From: Erodium maritimum
Lineage: Eukaryota > Streptophyta > Magnoliopsida > Geraniales > Geraniaceae
DNA length: 64,000 nucleotides
Reading direction: 5' to 3'
NCBI GenBank assembly: GCA_963921825.1
Contig: OY997592.1
Coordinates: 22,013,432-22,077,431, forward strand
Position 1 is the stretch's first letter; each line of letters begins with the position of its first letter. This document shows positions 1 to 11,416 of this stretch, piece after piece. The translations under genes were made by a program, and so were the position numbers. Under the pieces are notes generated by a model that saw only the letters and a program-made list of their open reading frames with translations, ran no database searches and was not told the origin of the DNA.

Positions 1-504
1 AGATAGGGAGAGAAGGGAACTGAACAGACAACCACCAGTGGTTAGGAGGCAGCAAGAGCTATATAGGTAAGCCATCGACGGCTCCAAGTACATATCTAGG
101 GCTTGAGAATAAAAGGAAAGTGTAAAGAGAAGTGAGAGGATTTTTTTTAGAGAAGAGGTTCAATTTCTTGCTTGGTTGCAGTATCTCTGGTTCTCTTCTA
201 TATACTACCTACATAATTGTTTGTCGTAGCCCGTAGATTATAATATACACAAAAGTGGAACTAAAAACAACAAGTAACATGAAAAGGATTCTTGCCAATG
301 AAAATAGTAAGATCTGCCAAAATTCGAATATTACCATCTTTGTGACAACCACTTGGGGACAATTCATTGGCCAATCAAGGGGGAAGTTTGGCTTTCCAGT
401 TCTAAGTGTTCTAGATTGACACGACTGGACTGTACTCCTTTCCTAGAAACCAATGTTTTTCATCCTCGCTTGAGTATGTGTGAGGACCTCGAAATTCATA
501 TGTG
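1..504. other. unassigned sequence at window edge
   Basis: No convincing open reading frame, RNA gene or repeat structure is visible. The sequence is AT-rich with purine-rich patches. It precedes the CACTA-like element and could be host DNA or part of an element that starts before the window. Confidence 0.4.
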
Positions 505-930
505 TGCTATTGCTGATTAATAGTTGTCAGCCGGATGTTATATGTTGCCTAGGAGGACCTATTCGTCGGCCAAATGCTTAGAGGTTAACCTACTAGACAG
601 ATGTTATCAGTAGGTGAATAATTAATCCTATCATACGGATGTTATCCGTGGATGAAGAGGTACACCTCACCCACGGATGATATCCGTTGGTAAAGCATAT
701 AACCAACCAATTTGACCGATGGATTGTATCCGTTGGGCAAATTGAATCCAGAACAAAAAAACATGTTTTGACAATGTTGCACCCAATTGTGTATTATAAC
801 CTATATGTACATGTACCTGTACTTGTGATAACAATCCAAAAACTGCATAGAAAGAGAAAATGTTTAAATAGAACACAATACCTTATTTGTTCTAAAGTAG
901 TCCACGACGAATAAAGAAATTAATACTAAA

Positions 931-2290
931 CATTTAATATACACATCCAAATAAATAATGTGTGATGAAATTTTGAGGAATGATGTTACTGTTGGGGTCT
1001 GAAGACGGGGATGCTGAAGACGAGACGGTTGAAGACAGGTTCCCTGATGAAGGGACGATAGCTTGTTGGGAGGATGTCCAGGTGAAGAACAATTGTTGAA
1101 GCTTGACATGTTGTTCTACTTGCACAGCAAGCCTTTCCTCCATCTTTTTGGGCTGCTCCTTCATTTGTTGCGCAAACATGGTCTACTGCTCAGTAATACA
1201 AGTCTTCAACTCTTCTAACTCTTAAGTGGAACTTACAGACCACACACTAGAGCAGCCACCGCCCTCCATCTACCTTATCGTTGGGAGCTTCACCACCTTC
1301 TCGAGGTCAGATTAAAATTGACCCTTCTATCATTTACACGAGATTTGCTGGATGAGGGGGAGTTATTCCTCCAAACTCATCGGCTTGAGAACACTAGGGG
1401 ATGGATCCTCACACTCGGTCACCATTGACCCCAACAACCTATCCTGGGCCGCGCTCTAGAATTAGTTTGGCATGTACCTGAGATACAACATTAAGTTTTA
1501 ATGAGACTCGAAAAAACATAACAAAATAAACCTAAAGTTTTATTCACATAACTAAAAATGCAATAAAACTTAATGAAGGCAATGTATACCACTTGTTCTT
1601 TGTTCCTCCATTCGTTAAGGTCATTTTTCTTGTGGTCAACCTCGATGTAAGTGTCGTAGTATGGAAGTGGGGAGGATCTCTTGAGGAAACCTTTGGCCCG
1701 GTCATGGAGAAACGTACTACCCCCATGGTGAGAGAGAGGGTTCTTATCCTTAAGTTTAACTTATAAAATAGAAACCCCTTATCCTTTTCATCCAAATTTG
1801 AAAAAATTGGATTGTTCATAGGGATGTATGTACGGAATATGGAGCCAATGGTATGCACGACATCTTTATGCTCTAGAGTGCCTATGACGCCTTTACCACC
1901 ATGCCCCAATTTAAATTTCCGACCTGCTCCCAAGTTCTTCAGGCGATGTTGGAGGTTTTTTTCGTCACCGGTTCTCTTTTGCCGGTCTTACCCTTCTTTG
2001 CTTGAGGCTGCCTCCCACCAAGGACAACACGACTGCCACCTCCTCATCCTCAGCCACATCCTCGAGATAATGGGTGTTGAGGGCAGTCGGACGGATGTTG
2101 TTTGTAAAGGATGCCTCACCAACATTAGTGGTAGGGCTTAGGCACTCTCGTAAACGTTGAAAGTTTGGTGTGAAAGTAGTTGTAGATTGTGAAGAGACAG
2201 CGGTGTGCCACCTGATTTTGTTTGCTCTTGAGGCGTATTAGGGGAGACCAAGAAATGGAGTCTTGAAAAGAAGTGGGTGTTATTTGTTTT
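931..2290 (-). pseudogene. Ptta/En/Spm-type transposon protein remnant (Transposase_24-like)
   Basis: Minus-strand frames at 1544-1933 and 934-1179 read like the plant protein associated with CACTA elements. The upstream frame has a block ending in HTIGSIFRTYIPMNNPIF, similar to the segment in that family where an arginine-rich strand is followed by a conserved proline motif. The C-terminal frame is rich in Q, E, M and K (starting MFAQQMKEQPKKMEERLA) and would form a coiled coil, as the family's C-terminus does. The frames do not connect without shifts and there are several stops, so this is a dead copy. Assignment rests on weak resemblance plus position within subterminal repeats; a profile search could overturn it. 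Confidence 0.45.
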
Positions 2291-3172
2291 GCCCATCCGA
2301 CAAACTCATTTGATATTCACAAAAAAGACATCAATTCAATGAAATCTAATTACAAAATTCAACATATCAATTCACAAATACATTTAAGTAATTCTCAATT
2401 CACATAGAAAAATCAACCTATCAATTCACAAATGAATGTTATTAATTCCTTAAAGTCACACATCAATTCACAATATCAATGGGTCATATTACCATATCGA
2501 TTCCTAAATCTCTAAAATCAAATATCAATACCTAAATTAACACATCAGTTTCTATATTGGATCCCTAAAAGCAATTTCAAAATCATGTCCTCAAATTCCC
2601 AAAATAACACATCAATTTCTAAACCCATTTCCTTAAATTCCTAATTTTCACAATGATTATAATGAAAATCTATCTCAATAGTTCACCATCAATACACAGC
2701 ATCAATCACAAATCAAAACCATAATGGTCAGTAATTCTCTAAATCAAAACAACTAAACCCTAACTCAGTACATTATATGATTTCCTTAAACCTTATATCA
2801 TAACTTGCATAAACCACAAATCGAAACCCTAATGGTCGGTAATTCCCTAAATCAAAACAAATAAACCCTAAATTAGTAAATGTCCAAACTTGAAATACTA
2901 TAAATCTGAAGAAGAAAAAACTAAATCCATAAATCTATACCCATTTTTCAAATCCACGACCAAAATCCTTATATCCGAAATCCCCAAACTTGAAATACCA
3001 GTAATTTGTACAAAAACAAAAAACAAAGAATCCCTAAATCCCTAAATTGTACCTATTTGCAAATCCACAACCAAAATCCCTAAGCCCTAAATCCCCAAAC
3101 TTATAATACCCTAAATTTTTACACACAAAAAAACAAAAATAATGAAACTTAACAAGAACAGACGATACTTAC

Positions 3173-3343
3173 CTGATAGAGAGAGTAGGAGGCGGAGGAC
3201 ATTGTGGGGTCGGCGATGAGCACATCGGATGTAGAGGAACAAACGAGAGAAGTGAGGAGGTCGGAGGATAGAGAAGTGTAGAGGTCGGATACGAGATAGG
3301 ACACATAACAGAGCTCGTTAGAGGTTCTATGACGTTGACACAC
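3173..3343 (-). pseudogene. candidate first exon of the CACTA element gene
   Basis: A minus-strand reading frame, rich in serine, threonine and leucine, ends at a perfect plant splice donor AG|GTAAGT (donor complement at 3167-3172). Downstream on the minus strand comes about 850 bp of AT-rich, low-complexity DNA (2300-3160) with many short 'caattc'/'ccctaaat' motifs and no coding signal, which looks like an intron, and then the transposon-protein remnant. The exon therefore probably belonged to the CACTA gene. No domain is recognisable and the start codon is a guess. Confidence 0.35.
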
Positions 3344-5760
3344 GGGTGGAGGAGGAGTAGAAGACGGTGATAGAAGAACGGAGAGGGAGGCAGTGGGAGC
3401 GATAGAAGAGAGAAATGGGAAAGTGAGTTGCGAATCTACCTTAAATAGACCTTATACCGACGAATGCATATCTGTTAGGAATCATAATTAAGTGAAACGG
3501 TGTTTTTGTGTACATCACACTTAGCGAAAAACGTGAGTTTCTTTCACCTTGTACCAATGGATACAATATCCGTCGGTACAAGCTTGTTAGATATATATTG
3601 ACCAATAAAACATATTCATCCCGACCCTCATTTTGTTGATAATTGAACGTGAAAATCACTTATCATGCCACATATATAATATAAGAATGTATAGTAATAA
3701 GAAAATATCATGTTTATAAAATGCGTGGTATCATGTCATATATTGGTTATGTAATACCGAAAATGTTGGTTGAACATTTATAGTGAAATTGACCATTTCA
3801 ATCAATATGTGTGTTGTTCGTTTGTATATTATGTAATCAAGACCGTTCATGTAGTACATAATATTGGAAGTAGTATCCTTATGCAAAATAAAACACTTTC
3901 ATCCAACGGTTTAGAAGTCATGATCTTTACGGCCAACAGTTTGTAACAATTTTGGTCAACTTACTTTACCCACAGATGGGTAGAGCTTCAGCTATGCATG
4001 AATGGTTGTTGTCTTAGTTGTACTCTTTAGCAACAGATAGGAGTTATCCGTAGGGAAAGAATTTAAATATTTTAATATTTACAAAATATGGAATTAATAA
4101 TATAAATTTTCATCGTATATGTCACTTTGTTGTTGTAAAACAGTTAATGAACTCAAGAATATACCCAAAACAAGTAAATTTGACGGATTTATAAAAGAAG
4201 TTGTTATCAAACAAAGTATTTGCTCTATGTCTTGGATACTTGTATCTTTCGGTAAGGTGTAATTGGTTACAGAAGGATACATGTATCCGTCGGCCAGCTT
4301 CATTTCCACAACAACATTGACAACCTGCACTTCCTCCTCGCCGTAGATCGTAAACTGCTCTACAAGTGTAACGTACCCAACAACAAAACAATAGAAATCA
4401 TAATCTGTTTTATAACTATATAATTAGGTGTTGAATTTTCCTTACCACGTTTAACAATACATATATATATAATCGGAGTCATTTCCTTCGTCATTGTTGT
4501 ATCCATGAGCATCACACTCGTCTTCAGTATCTTCGTCGTTATCCTCAATATCATTCACTTCTTGCAGGTCCTTATCTTAATTTGGGGTAACATTTAGGGA
4601 TAGGCCAGCTTTGTTAAACCTTGTTCAGGATGATCCTCAACCTGCAGAGGAGCCTGTATGGTTTAATCACTTTGTTGAAATGGTAGAGGAAGACAAATCA
4701 TTGCACAAGCGTATTATTGCAAGCCTTGTGTGTTATATTTCAACTAGGACATCATTAATTATGTGTACAAATACTTTGATGCTTCGAAAAGTTATATATG
4801 ATGAAGATATATGTACTTTTTATGTCTATATGTGGACTATTTAATACAGGTTTAGGTTTTGTTTACATATGTACAAACAAATACGAAAATGGTTCGTATT
4901 TATATATGCACATTGTTACACTTTACCAACGGATACAGTTACTTGGGACTCAGTTATTATATCTGTTGGTCAAGTCATCAATTAACCTACAGATGTAATA
5001 TTGGTGTCTCTTAAGTTGATTTCTACAATAGTGTGTGTTGGAGTCCGACCTGTTGAGTGGAGTCATGGTGAACGTTAGTTCTCGTACCATGTCCTGAGTG
5101 TTCGTCCTCTGGGTATAAGGTTTGATCGAGGTGTCGTTGGGCTTCGTCGTTCCTAGCTACACTATAATAGATGTCGTGTAGGAGGGGCTTCGACTGTCGG
5201 TTGATGAAGTCCGTCTTATAAGGATAATGGGACCCACTCTATTTTCCATTGAGGTGGCCGGGTTGAGGAGCCCTATAATAACCACTCCTGGTCAACGCCA
5301 GTCAAACCTGCGAAAAACAGGAAAATTTAAAAAATTTAAGCCAGACACTTAATTGAACTTAAATTGACCCCGAGGGTCATACCAGACTTAAGTTGACCCC
5401 GATATCGACCAAAGTGAGTTCCGGGGGACTCAGGGCAACTTTCTGATCAATTTGGGAAAGGTTGACTTTTCGCTGGAAAAGTCAACCGAGCGACGTTTTG
5501 GTCCATTCGAGGACCGTTTTGGATCCAAAAAGCTTAGCCGTCGTCGCAACGGTCTTAGTTGAGCCATTTCCTTGTAGCCCGTGAAGTTTCATAATTTCTT
5601 GGAAACAGTGCCCGTTTAGGGCCCGAAACGTCCGATTTTTGCGAATCTGATTGAAAAATATCTAGTAGATATTTTCCGAAGAGGTGTGGGACCCACCTTT
5701 CCACTTGTCAAACAAGTGGTGGTGTTAGGTTTTGGGGGGAAAATAAAGAAGAGAGATAAG

Positions 5761-5777
5761 GGGGGGGGGGGGGGGGG
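5761..5777. repeat. homopolymer G tract
   Basis: Seventeen consecutive G residues lie inside the long gypsy LTR, next to a GAGAAG-rich purine tract (5820-5870). The other copy of this LTR has no such G run at the equivalent place. Either a recent slippage expansion or an assembly artefact is possible. Confidence 0.85.
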
Positions 5778-7007
5778 TTCGGCCACACCTAAAACAAAAG
5801 GAAAAAAAATAGAAAAAAGGAAGAGAGGAGTTAGAGAGAGAAGGAGAAGGAGAAGGAGAAGAAGAGAGGAGTTAGGGTTTGGGAGTACTATTCACGTCAT
5901 CCACCCCTTGGATCGTCTCAAAGTTAAGGGAATCGAACTCACACTGTCTTCCTCTACGGTAATCACCAAACCGATCTTCGATTTGATTAATTTTGAAAGT
6001 TAGGGTTTGAGTAAAACTATTAGTTTAGGGTTGTATTGAGGTTGGGGGATCGTTGGAGACGTTTTGGGGTGAAGGGGGACGTTTTCCGGTGACCGGGAGC
6101 TCGGGAGGAGCTCCGGCCACCATAGAGGGGTGGCCGGCCACCATGTGGGGTGGCTGGCCGGAGCTAGGGCCGGCCACCACCATGGTGGGCCGGGCCCCAA
6201 GGAGCCCTAGCCACCCATGGCCAAGGTGGGCCGGGTGGGTCCCACGTGCTCGGGTGCTCGGGTTTCGTGTTCGGGTGGTTTAGAACGTTCCCCGGACCAT
6301 TTATCCACAACCGAATCGAAATTTGGACTTAAAATCCGAAAGTTGTAATTATCGGGTTAGAAACTTTGAAACGTTAATTAAATGAGTCGGAAGTCGGAAT
6401 TCGATTCCGTCGAGTGCCTAGGAACCCTTGAATTATTCTAAGACCGTAGAAACGAAAACGGGAATTTTTGGAGCCCCGGAAAGGCGTTTCCAAAACCCGG
6501 GCAGATTCACCATGTCGGGCGAATCGGGCCTTTCCGAGTCCTTTATCGACAATGTCGAGTAATTGGGAAGTTTGGGAGTGATCGACATTGTCGGGGTTAC
6601 ATTTGGGCGTTAAGTTTATTAAATTTTAGTTTATGTCTGCGAGCTTATAAGTATTTAAAATTGTGTTCTCATTAGATCGTACTGCAGACCGAGGGAAAGG
6701 AAAGCTAGGCGAGTGACTGAGATCACGCCGGAGCTTGTTGGTTAGCTTTTGGAGAACATATACGAGGTAGGGAAAAGTAGCCGGATCTCAGCCCTGACTA
6801 GGGAAAGTTAACCGTAGAATTGCTTGTGACACCGGGGTGTTGTGGGTTAAGTAGGTTTATCGAATATTAGAAAGGCATGATATGGGAACGTAGCGAACTT
6901 TAGAATTGCATGTGACACTTAGTAGTGTCGTAGGAGCAAAGAACTTATCGATGTTAGAATTACTAGAGGCATATGACCATGCCCGGAGGTTGATTGTTTA
7001 GTTTATA

Positions 7008-7270
7008 TCTTGGGTGGCCATGAGAGCCCGTGTTTTACTGTTGGAGTCTTGGGTGGCCATGAGAGCCCGTGTTTTACTGTTGGAGTCTTGGGTGGCAATG
7101 AGAGCCCGTGTTTTACTGTTGGAGTCTTGGGTGGCCATGAGTGCCCGTGGGGTGTTGAGCCCGTGAGTTATTGTTGGTGTGTCTTGGGTGGCCGTGAGGG
7201 CCCGTGGGGTTGTTGAACCCGTGTTTTACCGTTGGAGTCTTGAGTGGCCATGAGTGCCTGTGGAGTGTTG
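7008..7270 (-). repeat. tandem array inside the long gypsy LTR (6 units)
   Basis: Six copies of a core reading CTTGGGTGGCCATGAG occur at spacings of about 39, 39, 39, 55 and 56 bp. The short units lack a segment (GGGGTTGTTGAACC-like) that the long units keep. The homologous array in the other LTR copy (52464-53003) has 10 units, most of 58 bp, so the array has changed copy number and unit length between copies. Confidence 0.85.
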
Positions 7271-8171
7271 AACTGGTCTTGTTGCTGTTTGTTGAACCTT
7301 GCTTGTGATTGTGATTGTGAGTGCCCGAGGTTAGTGACCCGACTTCGTGTCGGGAAGTGGTGTGGAATTTGGCTGGCTTACCTGACCGGGATCGGTAAGT
7401 TGCGAGCTTTGGCTAGCCTGACCTGACAGGGATCGGTAGGTTGAGCGTTTTTAGGCGATGGAAAGGGAAGCTCCCCTTCCGACTAGCTATCGGAAAAGTA
7501 GCTCGGTTTATCGCCAATAGGTCGACCGCCTGGAGCCTAACATCGGCAAAGCGCGTGGGGCAGGCTCGAGCCCAGCCGGTTAGCAACCGGCACTGAGCAG
7601 CTGACAGGAGTGCGATCCTTTGTGATCTTGTTTGGAGTGCGATCCTTTGTGATCTTGTTTGGTGTTGCGTTATTATCTGTCGTGTCTTTGGAGGAGGTCG
7701 TCGATCGTTGTGTCGGGTCTATATTACGAGTCCAAGTGTTGAGTCTGTTGAGGAAAGTAACGGGTTGTGTGTCAGTCGAGTACTTGAGTTTGGGGATTGT
7801 TTTCCCGGTGTTTGGTTGGTTTTGGGTGTTACTGGCATTGTCTGCTAAGTATGCCGTAGTCAGTCTGTTATCCGTGGTGGTGAGCGAACGCTCACCCCTA
7901 GCTGCTTTTCCTACAAGTACTCATCACAGGACGGACTAGGTGAGCTCTCGAAGCTTGAGGAGCTAGGAGCGGAGTCTGAGTTTTATCTTTTGAGTCTAGT
8001 GACAGATACCATGTACTTTGTCCAATTGTTGGGACGTTTTTGAGTTGTAAATACTATTTTGATTAACTAAATGGTAATTTCAAAGTGTTTATTCAAAACA
8101 AGTTTCAAATGTTTTATGATTTTAAATGTTCGCGTCCCGAGTTCGGTTTGCTGAAATTGAGGCGTGACAAG

Positions 8172-10000
8172 TGATGCGGGTGCATTTTAACACATAATTG
8201 GGCCACTTTATATCGATTTTACAGGCTTTTGGTCCCGGTTTTCTATCATATAGGTAGGTTTAGCATGAATAATTGATTGTTGATATATTCTGTGTTTCGA
8301 TGTATTTTCGGCGTATTTTGGGTGTTTTGTGCATTTGGATCGTCAAGAGGGTCGATTTTGTTCGCTCTGAAATATATTCATGATTGGTCTTGTTTTTTAG
8401 GTCTTGAAAATAGGAATTTTTTTGGCGCAAGAACGAGATCGATCGGAGTTCAAACGAAGCCGGAGCGAGCAAAATAGCGGAAATAGAGAAAAAATGGAGC
8501 AGCCCATCAGAGTCTGCCACGTGGCGCCGTCAGCCCAGACGCCTCTCCTCTGCGCAACAGCTGGCGCCGCCGAATCCTTGCGAATCCTTGTCCTGCCGAC
8601 GCGTGTCCAACAGCCGCCGCCAATTGCCCTTCCTCTGCCACGTGGCGCCACCGCCGCCAAGCGCCGGTCCACTCTAGGCCGACACGTGTTGAGCCGGCCC
8701 CTGCCTACGCGTGGCTTCCTTTTTCTGCTGACACCTGTCCCTCTCAGCTGCCGATTTCCCTCTGTGTTGACAGCTGTCTCCTGCAGGTCCCAGCTCCAGC
8801 CTCCACACGCCTCAACTCACGACACATGTCCTACTCTGCCCATCCACTCCTTTTGTGCCGCGTGTAGGGCAACGACTCCTTCACTCCTCTCTACCATTAT
8901 TTTCAGCGCCGCATCTGAGGGAACGAGGGCTTCAACACCATTTTTTTACACAGAACAGAGGGAGAGCACGAACATAAAAAAAATTTCCTGTACAGTTTTA
9001 TTTTTATTTTTATAGAATTAAATTGAGAGTCTATTAGCTTGAGTTTTGTTGATTGAGGATCAAAATACTTGGTATTAGATGATTATTTTGAGAGCTTAAA
9101 TTTAATTGTTGTGGTTGGGGATTTTGAGAGAAAAGCTTCAAATCATTTGGAGATTCTTCAAGAGCAATCAAGGAGAGGGATCGAAGAAGAGGAAGAGCAA
9201 CATTAGACGACTAATTCGGTGATTGTATCTCTACTTTCATTTTGATTATTAGTTTAATTGTTTGTTTCTTTTCATTCTTGCATTTTCTCCCCATGAACAA
9301 CTAAACCCCCAATTTCTAGGGCTATGGGGGATTAGAGTAGTGATTTCTATATTTTGAATGCTTCGATTGTGGCGTTGTTGATTTGTATTAGTGTCTATGA
9401 TTGATTTGTGCTTAATACTTTACCTCCCGTGTAGGCTTGGTAATTGTTTCGAATTAGGATTCGTCGCTCGAAAGAGGAGGATTCTAATTAAGTCAAAAAT
9501 CGATCATAGGTTGGATTTAAATCTTAGCTAGAACTAGCGGGGTTAATACAATTGCAATAACTATAGACTTGTTTGGTCGAAAGTTAGAAGTTGTCGTAGA
9601 GCTTAACGCTTTGGGTCTTCCTACATCGTGATTCGAAAGAACTCGGTGGTTAGATTCCATTAGGGTCCGAATCGTTCGAAAGAAGTTAGGACTAGAGTCG
9701 AGACAACTCGTTGCCTCTAAAATAAATCGACATCGCTACAATCGAACTTGTTCAACTTTATGGAATGAACTCGATGAACTCATGCCCTTGATCTCTCTTC
9801 ACTTGATTCAAGATAAGAAAGCTCTCTGTTAAATTATGTATTTGCTTTTTAGTCGTTATAGGTTTATTTTCAAAACATAAAAACTCGATTTTTACCGAAA
9901 TAGCTTAGCTACAAGCTTTAAATAGTAAGTGATTGTCTATTGCTCCTTTGGGCTCGATATTCCGGACTTCAAATCCGATTACTACTTGACGGCCGGTGCA
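8172..10000 (+). mobile_element. Ty3-gypsy LTR (Athila/Tat-like)
   Basis: The block starts TGATGCGGGTGCATTTT. It closes with a segment (9937-10000) running 'tgctcctttgggctcgatat', 'ccgattactacttgacgg', closely parallel to the end of the Athila-type LTR at 49930-49992, so I read it as an LTR of the same broad lineage. No tRNA-Asp-type primer site follows, and the right boundary may extend to about 10040. No internal coding region adjoins it, so it is probably solo or truncated. A 203-codon frame at 8404-9015 has no recognisable domain and overlaps the palindrome cluster, so I do not call it a gene. Confidence 0.6.
8516..8830 (+). promoter_or_regulatory. array of palindromic G-box/E-box-like motifs in LTR
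   Basis: Palindromes or near-palindromes built on CANNTG or ACGCGT cores recur: GCCACGTGGC at 8516 and 8637, CAGCTG at 8558 and 8745, GACGCGTGTC at 8598, GACACGTGTT at 8681, TACGCGTGGC at 8706, GACACCTGTC at 8730, GACAGCTGTC at 8769 and GACACATGTC at 8821. Spacing is often close to 40 bp. CACGTG is the G-box bound by plant bZIP and bHLH factors. The cluster lies in the probable U3 part of the LTR, so a role as an enhancer array is an inference. Confidence 0.5.
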
Positions 10001-11416
10001 CTTGCCGTGCTCGGTGCTTGACCTAGGTGGCCTCTAGACATCTCGTTGGGAAATTACACCCCCCAAGTCCCTACCTATCAGCATATGTCATATGAGGCCC
10101 CAAGTGTCTTTAATACGATCACAATTGTATTAATGATCCAGAAATGCTTGCAACTAATATTCATCTGGACTTTTTTTTTCTTCTTCTCTCCCACTATGAG
10201 CAAGAGCTATCGAGGGAGATATCATACGTGGACGGTTCGAATCCGGACCAGAAGGGGGGAACCCCTACATACCCCATTGTATGGCTACACGAGCCCATAA
10301 CGAGGGACTGATGAAGACAGTATTTGATGAGGTTGTGAAAACGTCCACCGGTGCCAAGACCAGCGAGGAGTGATGAAAATCCCACAGCGTCCCCGTACCT
10401 GCTCCATATCCTCCTTAAATTTGAAGAAAAACATTAAAATCTTCTCTCCCAAGGTTCGAACCACGATATGCAACATTCTCTAGATAACCTTCAGGACACA
10501 TGCTAGAGTCGTGCCGATAAAGGACTTTCCTGAGATTGTAGTATCGACGAAATCAAAGGTGAATGGGAAATCCATCCCTCCACGTCCTCCTCCGGATGGG
10601 GAGTTCCTCGATGGTCATTTCACCTATCAGATCCCGAAGCCCCTCCACCGAATGTGTCGTTGTCATCGTCATGCATTTCTTGTGCCTCTTGCTTGGATCC
10701 ATGTTGGAGCCGATGCTCGAGCTTCCACACATAGGGGCTCGTTCGGTAGTCATAGGAATGGTCGGCCGCTTCCCCTTGTTCTGATCCCTTGACGAGGTTG
10801 CCTTCTAAAGATTTAGGGCCTCTTGTCGGTGTACCTAGTTATTTCCAACTTAAATCACTGTTATGCATGACTCTTATCAACTATCAAAGTGAGAATATAA
10901 GTTCCTGTGTTCCTTAATACTCTAATGATATTTTGGGTTTAAGTGTGTTACACCTTTGGGCATTGGCGGGGGCGTATTCAATAACCCTAACTCCCATCTC
11001 TATAACTATCTGGCGACCACTACTCCCCTCCTACATCTCTAATCACGCGAAGGCAAATCAAAACTACCATGCCACAGGGTCCCATAACCGAGGTTCCAAA
11101 AATAGAAGATGAACCGATTTGGAGAAGCAACTATATTAAATAGAGCAAGCAATTACGTTAAAGAAGTTAGAGGCTGTTGATTTGTAGCGGAGTAAGTAAT
11201 TGTGAGAATATACTAGCATCGATAATTGGACGTACGGTTCCAAACCAATTAGCAACATAATAAAAATAATTATTTGGAAATTCAAGATTACAGAATTGCT
11301 TGATTTTGTAGTGCTCTTGTATGAACGTCATGAGCAATTACCAACACAAAAGCAAGTACTTATTTGTAGCGCTGACATAATTATAGACAATGCATAAAAT
11401 AGAATACAAACAGAAA
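10001..11416. other. intergenic region downstream of the SEP-like gene
   Basis: I see no supported gene. Short frames at 10046-10792 on both strands have no recognisable domain and no continuity. Two B-box-like strings (GGTTCGAATCC at 10225 and GGTTCGAACC near 10451) occur without a tRNA cloverleaf. The part next to 11416 would contain the 3' UTR of the MADS-box gene, which is transcribed leftwards; I cannot place its poly(A) site. Confidence 0.5.

Larger units (their letters stand above)
505..5033 (-). mobile_element. decayed CACTA (En/Spm-type) DNA transposon
   Basis: The right end, read on the minus strand, begins CACTATTGTAGAAATCA, a typical CACTA-superfamily terminus. Both ends carry many short palindromic motifs of the type ACGGATNNNATCCGT or close variants (about 530-740 on the left; about 3450-3590, 3970-4050, 4260-4290 and 4920-4995 on the right), matching the subterminal repeats that bind the element-encoded TNPA protein in this superfamily. 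Inside are minus-strand coding remnants resembling the plant Ptta/En/Spm protein and an apparent first exon. The left terminus is uncertain: CTATTG near 508 is the best candidate and is degenerate. I found no 3-bp target duplication. 3344-5000 holds subterminal repeats and no clear gene. A 240-bp unassigned stretch follows to 5273. Confidence 0.6.
5274..8169 (-). mobile_element. long Ty3-gypsy LTR, copy 1 (minus)
   Basis: This block is homologous end to end to the solo LTR at 51588-54738 but in inverse orientation. Read on the minus strand it starts TGTCACGCC at 8169, like the other copy, and ends near 5274 in TATTATA where the other copy ends GCTTACA, so the terminal CA has decayed to TA. 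It carries the same inner features: a tandem array (7008-7270), a pair of CGACAATGTCGA-type palindromes, and a purine-rich tract. No LTR-element coding region adjoins it and flanking pentamers (AGCCC and AGTGA) do not match, so it is a solo or truncated LTR. Reading frames inside are not real genes. Confidence 0.75.

Noticed and set aside
2300..3160. Tandem or satellite repeat of CAATTC and CCCTAAAT strings
   Set aside because: The motifs are short, irregular and AT-driven. The CCCTAAA-like strings are too scattered to be telomeric repeat. An intron fits better.
6000..6283. Pro/Trp-rich frames on both strands
   Set aside because: They lie in a GGCCGG-rich part of the long gypsy LTR. The homologous LTR copy does not preserve a frame.
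8404..9015. 203-codon open frame as a protein-coding gene
   Set aside because: It lies within a gypsy-type LTR, overlaps an array of palindromic motifs, and its Pro/Ser/Arg-rich translation follows the GC bias. No domain is recognised.
10215..10260. tRNA gene or SINE suggested by GGTTCGAATCC
   Set aside because: Only the B box fits. I find no A box at the right distance, no cloverleaf and no target duplication.
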